Below, in pieces: positions 56,488-64,000 of a stretch of DNA of 64,000 nucleotides; within the stretch, counting starts at the first letter, position 1, and the number at the start of each line of letters is the position of its first letter. A program made the translations under genes and the position numbers. Below the pieces are notes generated by a model. That model had not been told where the DNA came from. It did no database searches and saw nothing but the letters and a program-made list of their open reading frames with translations. The stretch covers positions 829,307 to 893,306 of the forward strand of contig VZQC01007982.1 of assembly GCA_009823505.1 (NCBI GenBank). The letters run 5' to 3'. The stretch comes from Rhizomys pruinosus. Its lineage: Eukaryota; Chordata; Mammalia; Rodentia; Spalacidae.

Positions 56488-56640
56488 AATGTGCTGGGCA
56501 TGGTGGAGCATGCCTTTAATCCCAGCTCTAGAGGCAGAGGCAGGCAGATCTCTGTGAGTTCAAGGTCAGCCTGGTCTACAGAGTGAGTTCCAGGACAGCT
56601 GGGGCTACAGGGAGGCCCTGTCTCAAAAAGAAAGAAAATG
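56488..56640 (+). repeat. B1 SINE
   Basis: TGCTGGGCATGGTGGAGCAT through CCCTGTCTCAAAAAGAAAG. Confidence 0.9.
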
Positions 56641-57062
56641 TATAAAGCCATTTCCTATCTGAAAAAAAGGTAAAAAACAGAAAGGATAAGAGAATCAGTA
56701 GAAAAAAAATCAATGAAAAAGGAAATAGACAATTGATTAAAAATTAGTAAATTAGAAGAGGGTAGGGAAATTATGAAATTAGTCAATAAATAAAAAGCAA
56801 CTTCATTGTAAGCTAAGAAATGCATTCAACACATTTAAACCATGAACTACCTTTAAAAGATCTGTCAGATTGATAGAAAATAAAACAATTGACAATTTTG
56901 AGCTGTTAGAACTTGGAGTCAGATGCTTTCACATTGGCAATGGTGGCGTGCATTGATAAAGGCATTTAAGGCAAATTGGTAATATCTATTAAAAACCTTA
57001 ATATACATTTTCCACTTTAACCATTTATTTCTACAGCCCTATCATTCAGAAATACACATATG

Positions 57063-57106
57063 CAGGCCAGGCATGGTGGCACACGCCTTTAATCCTAGCA
57101 CTTGGN
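57063..57106 (+). repeat. B1 left end cut off at an ambiguous base
   Basis: The B1 start (GCCAGGCATGGTGGCACACG) stops after CACTTGG at the single N (57,106), where L1 sequence begins abruptly. Confidence 0.85.
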
Positions 57107-57600
57107 ATCTTTTCAGTGTTTCTACTTCCTTCTGGAGTTTGTCATTCTCTCTAGGTCCTTCTTGAGTTCTTCATTCTCTTTTCTTAATTCTTTGATTTGC
57201 TCTTTATAATCTTGTAGTTCTTTAAGTATGTTCCTAATTGTGTTTCTGATATCTGTGTCCTGGGCCATCCGCAGGGGGATCCCACTGTAGGAATCTTCTA
57301 TAGGGTTGGTAGAGCTTGGTGTGGGATTATCCTGCCCCTTTCACGTGTTGTCTCTTCTTTGTGTTCCTGGCATATGGGCTTCTCCTTGCTTGTATTCCAA
57401 TGTGAGTCCCAAATGCCTCTTCCCTGTGTTGAAGGCTTGCTTTGCTTGCCTCCTTCAGATGCCTTCCTAATCCCAGTTGGCAGGGGGTGGTGGGTGGGGG
57501 TTGGTACCTGTGCTTCAGCTGGTGTCAGGAGATCTCTGAGATTTAATAACTTAATAAGCATGCTTGAAATCAAAGTTACCAGATTTTGAATGGCCATATT
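57107..57600 (-). mobile_element. L1 5' UTR/ORF1 N-terminal fragment, antisense
   Basis: The minus strand encodes the charged coiled-coil start of L1 ORF1, with many Lys, Glu and Leu residues in heptads (57,270-57,110), preceded by a 5' UTR-like region. It is truncated at the N. Confidence 0.65.
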
Positions 57601-57790
57601 ATAAAAATATTATCTCGAGATAAAAATTAACATGCAAGTAACAGTACAATTAAACTCAATAATGAACAAGTATCATAAGAAAAAAACACAATAAGGTTTG
57701 AAGGTACCTTTTTCTGTGTATTTTTGGGAGACCTGAATTAGAAAGAACACAAACCATTTTAAAGTTTTTCTCTGCTGGGGACAGGCCTGA

Positions 57791-57891
57791 AGTATTCTGG
57801 GAATTGTAGTCTGCTGGCTTGGAATGTTTAAAAAAAAAAAAAAGAACTTAACAGGGACACAACAGGCTCAAAGAATTCTGGGGTTTGTAGT
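57791..57891. promoter_or_regulatory. Pair of ZNF143-like motifs
   Basis: The minus strand reads ACTACAATTCCCAGAATACT at 57,810-57,791 and ACTACAAACCCCAGAATTCT at 57,891-57,872. Both are close to the ZNF143/STAF consensus ACTACAATTCCCAGAATGC. The flanks also match over about 45 bp, so the pair looks like an old 80-bp tandem duplication. Confidence 0.45.
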
Positions 57892-58011
57892 TTTCTGGCA
57901 CGCTCGATCCTGGATTGTGTATTTATTTGGAATGGAAAGGGAGATGATAGAGAAGGCTTACAGTCATAAAGCTTTGGATGCCCCAGATGTTTTTAAATGG
58001 TTCTATCTGGG

Positions 58012-58270
58012 GCTGGAGAGATGGCCTAGTGGTTAGGAGCACCAACCGCTCTTGCAGAGGACCCGGGTTCGATCCCCAGCACCCACATGGCGGCCAAGAA
58101 CCATCTGAAACTCCAATTCCAGGACAACTCCAGTTCCAGGGGAATCCAACACCTTCTTCTGAACTCCGCAGCATTGTATGACACGGGTGCACAAACTTGC
58201 GTGCAGACAGTACATTTATACACATACAAAAATAAATAAAATAAAATTAAATTAAATTAAAAAAAATTAA
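58012..58270 (+). repeat. B2 SINE, long subtype
   Basis: GGGGCTGGAGAGATGGCC head and AAATAAAATAAAATTAAATT tail. AAATGGTTCTATCTG flanks it on both sides. Confidence 0.95.
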
Positions 58271-58429
58271 AATGGTTCTATCTGTCCCTTTATCTATCAA
58301 ACATTTGAAGGGCCTCTCTCTGATTTTTATTGTTAGAGTAGGATGGGAGCCTTCTAAAATGGGTAAGCTCAAAGGGTGCATATCGAATCTCTCTCTCCCT
58401 CTTTGTTCCCTGGGCTAGGGGCCGCCAGC
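58271..58429 (-). pseudogene. Older ERV remnant C, left part
   Basis: Continues the minus-strand reading from 61,760-62,100 across the copy B insertion. It shows an open stretch of about 60 codons with no confident domain, plausibly just downstream of nucleocapsid. Assignment rests on position and strand. Confidence 0.4.
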
Positions 58430-58753
58430 TGTTGGGTCCTGGCCCCCAGGGGATCTGCTGACCAGCTTGTTGACCAAGCACTTATCTTGCTGGAGCATCT
58501 TGTTACCCTTCTTCCGAGATGGCCCACAAGTTCCTGTTTTCCACCCTCACCAGAGGACCGCCTGTGCCTGGGAGCGAGAACTTCTGACCCTGTTTTTTTC
58601 TCTTGTGCTGTAAGCCTGTATATAAGGCTCCCCTTCTCTTCAATAAATGCCATTCGGCATTCTCTCAGCACAAATGACCCCCTGTCTTGTCTTCCTTTAA
58701 ATCCTCAGCCCCTCGCCCGACCCTTTGGGTAATGCAGTAGTGCAGGCGCTACA
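58430..58753 (+). repeat. 5' LTR of ERV copy B
   Basis: TGTTGGGTCCTGG to GCGCTACA, with TATATAAGG, AATAAATGCC and a T-rich U5. Confidence 0.95.
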
Positions 58754-58755
58754 AG

Positions 58756-58773
58756 TGGAGGTCCCACTGAGAT
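58756..58773 (+). other. Primer-binding site of ERV copy B (tRNA-Gln type)
   Basis: TGGAGGTCCCACTGAGAT begins two bases after the LTR and matches the complement of a tRNA-Gln 3' end at 17 of 18 positions, as I recall that tRNA. Confidence 0.75.
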
Positions 58774-58856
58774 CGGGAAAGAAGGGAAGACTGCTGAAGG
58801 TCACCTGAGAAGGCTGGCCAGCACTTCAGATAAGGTAAGAAGTGGGCGTATTGAAA

Positions 58857-59960
58857 ATGGGTGCCACTAGTTCTCATTCTCTTTTGGTGGAGCAACTGGT
58901 TGAACTCTTAAAGAAACAAGGCACAGGAATTAAACATAAGACAGCTAAAGATTTCATAAAAACCTTACAAAAAACTAGTCCCTGGTTCCCTGTACCTGGT
59001 GACCTTAATATTCCCGACTGGTGACAGGTCAAGGGAGACTTACAAAGGGCATTAAAGAAAGAGGGACCTGATAGTATCCCTATCGCCACCTTTTCATTAT
59101 GGTGCCTCGTCAAAGATGCCTTACTCAGTAAAGATGCTAAAGTTAAGGAACAGCTGACTGAGGCAAAAATAATTTTTGAAGAGTCACAGGAACAGAAATC
59201 ACCGAAATCGCTCCAAGGCTTCTGATGCCTCTTCTCCCGATCCCTCCTTCTCTGAGGAGAACGAGGGTGATGAGGATGAGGAATGGCAATTAACTAAAGA
59301 CATTGAAAATTTGAAAAAGAAACTTAAGAAATGTTCCCTTGAGCAGTGTCCTCCTGTCCACAATCCTAACTATGCTAGTTCTCCACATCTCCCATCTGCA
59401 CCGCCAGAGGGCAAAAAAGGGTGGAGTTGCCTTCCCAGTAATCAAGGTTGCTGATCCTCGAGGCCAGAGGTGTAGGGAACATAATCCCCTTAGTTTCAAG
59501 GACATTAAACAATTAAAGAAGGCAGTTGCTGCCTACAGGCCACATGCTCCTTTCACTCTTGCCATTTTTGAGTCATTTTCTGCTTTAAACTGTACCCCGA
59601 GTGACTGGCTCCAGCTCTGTTGAGTGGTCCTTTCAGGAGAAGACTATCTTCTTTGGAGGGGAGAGTTTCAGGAACAATGTCAACAAACAGTGCATTGCAA
59701 CGCTGCGGCAGGTTTTTCTGCTCGTAATTTAGATATGCTGACTGGCTCTGGACAATATGCCACCCTGGCCGCTTAAATCTTATATGATCCTACAGTTTGT
59801 ACTCAGATTGGGGTAGCAGCTACTAGGGCCTGGAAAGCCTTGCCTAATAAGGCCGCGGGAGATCAATTATCTAAGGTCCTTCAAGGACCCTCTGAGCACT
59901 TTGCTGATTTTGTTTCCTGCTTACTGCAGTTGGTGGGGAAAATCTTTGGTGATGCCGGTG
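58857..59960 (+). pseudogene. ERV copy B gag remnant
   Basis: Starts with a Met-Gly matrix N-terminus, hence a likely myristoylation signal. It has a stop in frame at 59,022-59,024, an acidic linker near 59,230-59,290 and capsid-like sequence to about 59,960, with frame changes between them. Confidence 0.75.
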
Positions 59961-59999
59961 GGGATCCACAGTCTGGTATGGCCTGCCTGAGTTAGTACC

Positions 60000-61287
60000 A
60001 ACCTTAGCCAAGGAAGGCTGCCATTTTGGAGGATCTTGAGGAGGCCAATCTAACAGTGGTCTTTCACTTGAGAGATACCCTATGTTTTACTAAGGTCTTA
60101 AATGAATCCTCCATTAATCAAAACCTCATCTTTTCTAGGAAATTGTATAATTCCTAGCGATTGGCCTATCGCAGATTTTTCTCCCAATGCTACCAATGCT
60201 TCTGTTATTGGCCTCCGCAATATTTGGGTCCCCATTAATCGAGACTCCAATATTACTGGGGCTGTGCCACCGCCCCACCCTGGGCCCAGATGTTGGCCTG
60301 GACCATTCAGCTACATGTCTTCCTAGATGCTGTCCCCTTGGTAGAACGTGATATGGTTTGTTTTAATCAGACTACCCCTTGGAATGCCTCTTTGACTTTT
60401 GAGGACTCTTTACACTTTCACTACACCCCATGTAGCAAAAATAAAATTATTGAGTCTGCTGTATGTGGTTAATGCCCCTCTCTCGGGAGAGTTTCTTAAG
60501 TGTTCCCACCAGGTATGCCACTTGAGAAGCTGTTGGAATAATGAGGAATCAGCATTGTTGGTACACGTTCCGGGTATAGTTCCCATGCCAGTCTGCCACA
60601 CAGAAGAAAATCACCTTGTTCTCACTCATCAAAAAGAGACTTTGGCATTACTGTAGCTGTTCTCTCAGCCATTGCAGCTGCCACCGCTGCTGCTACGGCC
60701 TCTGGCATTGCCCTATCCCACTCAGCTGATACAGCAAGCACCGTGGATAAGCTATTGGGGGAAGTTGCTGCTGTTCTCAGCAAACAGAATAATATTAGTT
60801 CCTTGATCCAACTGGGCATCTCAAATCTCAATCAACAAACCGCCCTTTTACAGGAACAAATAGATTTGTTACGGGAGGCCCACATGGTGTCTTGCATGCC
60901 TCTTTTTTCACATATCTGTGTCACCCCTGCCAAGGTGCACAATGCCTCCCTAGAAGTTCGAAAATTAAGCAGCCACCTTCTTGTACCTTGGAATTCTAAT
61001 TTTACAAATTGACCAATGAAATTATCAAGATCAATGAGACCAGGCTGCCTCCATTGGCGGGGGATGCACTCTTACAAGGTCTGCAATTGGTAGGTCGATT
61101 AATTAAGGAATGGAGTGGGACACTGGCCCTAGGCCTGATAACCCTGGGTACTGCTATCCTAGCCTTGGTCTGCCTTTGCCGTATGGGGAGGCAACAAGCC
61201 CAGCACCACTTTCATGCTTTCTTTGGCAGCAGAAAACCCCACTGCTCAGGTATGGCTGAGCATGCAGTACAAATGAGTGATCGATGA
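60000..61287 (+). pseudogene. ERV copy B env remnant
   Basis: Surface-like part (60,102-60,656) with sequons and Cys residues, split over frames. The transmembrane-like part (60,743-61,012) has a Gln/Leu heptad region; the anchor and tail are at 61,009-61,287. It is collinear with copy A env and broken by stops. Confidence 0.75.
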
Positions 61288-61430
61288 TGGGTAAGACCTG
61301 GGGGATGACTATCAACCTAAGACAGAAGGTCTGCAGGGCCTGGACAGGTTATTCAATGATGGGTAAGATAGATGTCAACGTCCTGGGCAACCTAAGACAG
61401 ATACTCATTTATATATAAAGAAGGGGGATC

Positions 61431-61759
61431 TGTTGGGTCCTGGCCCCCAGGGGATCTGCTGACCAGCTTGTTGACTAAGCGCTTATCTTGCTGGAACATC
61501 TTGTTACCCTTCTTCTGAGATGGCCTGACCACAAGTTCCTGTTTTCCACCCATGCCAGAGAACCGCCTGTGCCTGGGAGCGTGAACTTCTGACCCTGGTT
61601 TTTTCACTTGTGCTGTAAGCCTGTATATAAGGCTCCCCTGTTTCTTCAATAAATGTCATTCGGCATTCTCTCAGCATGAATGACCCGCTGTCTTGTCCTC
61701 CTTTAAATCCTCAGCCCCTCGCCCGACCCTTTGGGTAATGCAGTAGCGCAGGCGCTACA
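61431..61759 (+). repeat. 3' LTR of ERV copy B
   Basis: Same ends as the 5' LTR. The two LTRs differ by scattered substitutions and short indels, so the insertion is not recent. A short purine run (AAGAAGGGGGATC) just before it is a plausible polypurine tract. Confidence 0.95.
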
Positions 61760-62100
61760 GCCAGCCTAAAAGTTTAAAGGTGCCAATAGTTCACCATCTT
61801 TATTGTACTTTGAGTGGCAATCTTTCCTCCAGTGATATCCTTTTTTACAGCGGGGGCAGAGAGTGCATGGGGGGGGGTAAAGGAAGCTGTTTTAGTATTT
61901 TGTTTAACTTGTTCGGTTACCACTGGGTCCTTTTGGCCTGCTTGTTTGTTTCCCATGATAGAGAAAGAAAGGAAATGCTAGTGAGTAGAGAAACACTTAG
62001 AAGCAGAGGGTTTGCAGCTGTCTGGTCCAGCAGGCACGATAGCCTCCCAACTGCAGGAACCAAAGTTAGAGAAAAGAAGCTAAAAGGCAGATTGAAAGCT
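61760..62100 (-). pseudogene. Older ERV remnant C, right part, with nucleocapsid zinc knuckle
   Basis: On the minus strand (about 61,866-61,800) one frame reads a retroviral zinc knuckle: Cys-X2-Cys-X4-His-X4-Cys with aromatic Tyr and Trp beside the His. Copy B has landed directly downstream of it. The reading frame is otherwise short and broken. Confidence 0.65.
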
Positions 62101-62105
62101 TATCC

Positions 62106-62335
62106 TGGGGCTGGAGAAACGGCCTACCGGTTAAGAGCACTGACTGCTCTTGCAGAAGACCTGGGTTCAATCCCCAGCACCCACATGGCAGCTGAGAACC
62201 ATCTTTGACTCCAGTCCCAGGGGAATCTGATGCCCTCTTCTGACCTCCATGGCATTGCATGGCATGGGTGCACTAACCTAGATGCAGACAGTACATTCAT
62301 ACACATTAAAAAAAAATGAAAAAAGAAAGCTTATC
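62106..62335 (+). repeat. B2 SINE, short subtype
   Basis: GGGGCTGGAGAAACGGCC head and ACACATTAAAAAAAAATGAA tail. AAAGCTTATCCT flanks both sides as target duplication. Confidence 0.95.
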
Positions 62336-62559
62336 CTATACAAGAAGAGTTGCAAGGATGTGCCAAAGCCTGGCCACTACCCTGAACCTTCCTTTCAGGA
62401 GTGGTTTACTTCCCTACTCTGAACCCTCTGAAATTTTTTCCACTCATACCTTTTCTTCCTTCTTATGAAAGGTTAAGCTCTATGTTGCATCACCAGTTGT
62501 CATCTGATAGTTATCCTCTGATGTTCCTTTAAAATGTATTGCATGTGTGCTACCTTCCA

Positions 62560-62990
62560 TGAGATGTTCTCCCCCCCCCCGCCCGGACCAGGGCTCACAG
62601 TTCTGCAGTACCGCAAGCCTCAGGATTGTCCCCAGCCAGCCAGTTAACAATCCGAGCTTGGGCCCCAGCAGGGAGCGTGAGGGAGGTAGGAAGTAAGACC
62701 CAGAGGAATGGATAGAAAGAAAGAGAGAGACGGACTCAGACAAGAGACTGGGAGTAATTCCACAAGGGGGAAACTCAGTTTAATGTTGTAACTCAGGGTT
62801 TTTATACAGAAGCTTGTAGGAGGTTAGGACATACAGAATTAGGGGGCTGGGACAGGTGGGATTCAGGCCATATGCTCCAGATCACTACAGGAATGTGACA
62901 ATGCTTTGCCCAAGGAATCAAAGACAATTGGCACTGGGCAGGTATCACAGGCAAGCAGGATATCAGCAGGAGTCCAGGCTTGGAGGGCGC
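62560..62990 (-). repeat. Possible LTR, antisense
   Basis: On the minus strand CTGTATAAAAACCCTGAGTT (about 62,815-62,796) looks like a TATA box. ATTAAA lies 15-20 bp further on, followed by a CT-rich U5-like stretch. Ends and family are not determined. Confidence 0.4.
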
Positions 62991-63019
62991 TTGCTGACTC
63001 TCTTAAGTGCTTCTGCCAA

Positions 63020-64000
63020 AGAAGACACCAGAAGACGGAAAGATCTTCCATGCTCATGGACTGGAAAAATTAATATAGTAAAAATGTCCATTCTACCCAT
63101 ATTAATAAACACATTCAACACAATCCCAACTAAAATCCCCAAGAGTTTCTTCACAGGCTTGGAAAAAAAAAATAGTTAATTTCATAAGGAAAAACAAAAG
63201 ACCCCAAATAGCCAAAGCAACCCTCAGCAAAAAGAGCAATATGGGGGGATCTCTATACTAGACTTCAAACTACACGACAGGGCTATAGACATAAAAACAG
63301 CTTGGTACTGGCACAAAAAACAGAGCTGTTGGCCAATGGAATAAAACTGAAGATCCAAACTTGAGCACATACAATTTCAGTCACCTCATATTTGACAAAG
63401 GGGCCAAGAAGACACAATGGAGGAAAGACAGCATCCTCAGCAAAGTGGTAATTCCAAGGATCTTTTTAAATTTTTTTTTTTATGTGTGTGAATGTACTGT
63501 CTGCATGTAGGTTTGTGCACCCGTGTCATACAATGCCCCAGAGGTCAGAAGAGGGTGTCAGATTCCCCTGGAACTGGAGTTCTCCTGGAATTGGAGTTAT
63601 AGATGGTTCTTAGCTGCCATGTGGGTGCTGGGGATTGAACCCAGGTCCTCTGCAAGAGCAGTCGACACTCTTAACCACTAGGCCATCTCTCCAGCCCCTC
63701 CAACTTAGGCTCTTAGCCTGGACCCACAAGACATGATACCAAGTGCTGGAGAGGTTGTGGGGAAAAGGGAACACTCATCCACTGCTGGTGGGAATGTAAA
63801 CTCATACAGCCACTAAGGAAAGCAGTGTGGAGAACCCTTGGAAGACTTGGAATGAACTTGCCACCTGACCCAGCCATACCACTCCTAGGGATGTACCCTC
63901 AAGACTCACCCCACTGCAGAGATACATGCACGGCCATGTTTATTTCAGCTCTCTTCACAATAGCAAGGAGCTGGAAGCAACCCAAATGCCCCTCAACTGA
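63020..64000 (+). mobile_element. L1 ORF2 3' part, sense, running off the window
   Basis: Encodes the same ORF2 C-terminal region as the antisense L1 at 49.6-51.2 kb, with frameshifts. It is interrupted by a B2 and continues past the right edge. Confidence 0.9.
63464..63706 (-). repeat. B2 SINE, long subtype, inside the L1
   Basis: Antisense: AATTTTTTTTTTTATGTGTG tail, doubled CTGGAACTGGAG/CTGGAATTGGAG segment, ending GGCCATCTCTCCAGCCCC. Confidence 0.93.

Larger units (their letters stand above)
58430..61759 (+). mobile_element. ERV copy B: two-LTR provirus lacking pol
   Basis: LTRs at 58,430-58,753 (324 bp) and 61,431-61,759 (329 bp), flanked by the 6-bp target duplication GCCAGC (58,424-58,429 and 61,760-61,765). 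The internal region holds gag remains (58,857 to about 59,960) and env (about 60,000-61,287) with protease and pol absent. An in-frame stop truncates gag at 59,024, and further frameshifts break both genes. It is inverted relative to copy A and belongs to the same family. Confidence 0.93.

Noticed and set aside
53060..58000. Possible NEK4 first exons on the plus strand
   Set aside because: NEK4 usually lies upstream of and divergent from ITIH1, but no kinase-like sequence, CpG-rich start or exon with splice signals is visible.
4769..63706. tRNA-like genes suggested by A and B boxes (GGTTCGATCCC and similar)
   Set aside because: All occurrences inspected are the tRNA-derived heads of B2 or ID SINEs with A-rich tails, not folded tRNA genes.

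Overview
This is mammalian nuclear DNA from a muroid rodent. Dozens of B1, B2, B3 and ID SINEs, rodent L1 fragments, URR1-like DNA transposon remnants and class II endogenous retroviruses (ERVs) surround two intron-rich liver genes. I cannot fix the species. The B2 subfamily carrying an internal duplication (see findings) suggests a lineage other than the standard laboratory rodents.

Left part (1-38,200): two tandem genes on the minus strand. ITIH1 (38,194 to 20,439) is complete, with 22 coding exons and 910 predicted residues. ITIH3 (15,830 to beyond the left edge) has 21 of its 22 coding exons here; the last lies to the left of position 1. Both encode heavy chains of the inter-alpha-trypsin inhibitor family, which are secreted and become covalently linked to bikunin chondroitin sulfate and to hyaluronan. 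Their internal coding exons have the same sizes almost throughout, as expected of a tandem duplication. They differ mainly in a run of tiny symmetric exons just before the Asp-Pro processing site. The ITIH3 version includes a proposed 3-nt micro-exon. About 4.5 kb separates the ITIH1 poly(A) signal from the ITIH3 promoter. The introns hold four unrelated minisatellites, of which the largest are about 0.8 and 1.0 kb.

Right part (38,200-64,000): I find no host gene. A SINE-dense stretch (38.3-43.5 kb) leads into ERV copy A (44.0-49.6 kb, minus strand), which is broken by a deletion, an L1 3' end, two B2s and a solo LTR of another family. Next come a 5'-truncated antisense L1 (49.6-53.0 kb), older repeats, an 89-N assembly gap (55,767-55,855) and a single N (57,106). 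ERV copy B (58,430-61,759, plus strand) follows, with two LTRs, a 6-bp target duplication and a tRNA-Gln-type primer site. Copy B sits inside an older minus-strand ERV remnant that still shows a nucleocapsid zinc knuckle. The window ends in another L1 ORF2 fragment.

No ERV or L1 reading frame here is intact. NEK4, the usual neighbour upstream of ITIH1, and ITIH4, the usual neighbour past ITIH3, were not found. Exon boundaries were placed by reading splice signals and checking frame continuity, not by aligning transcripts.
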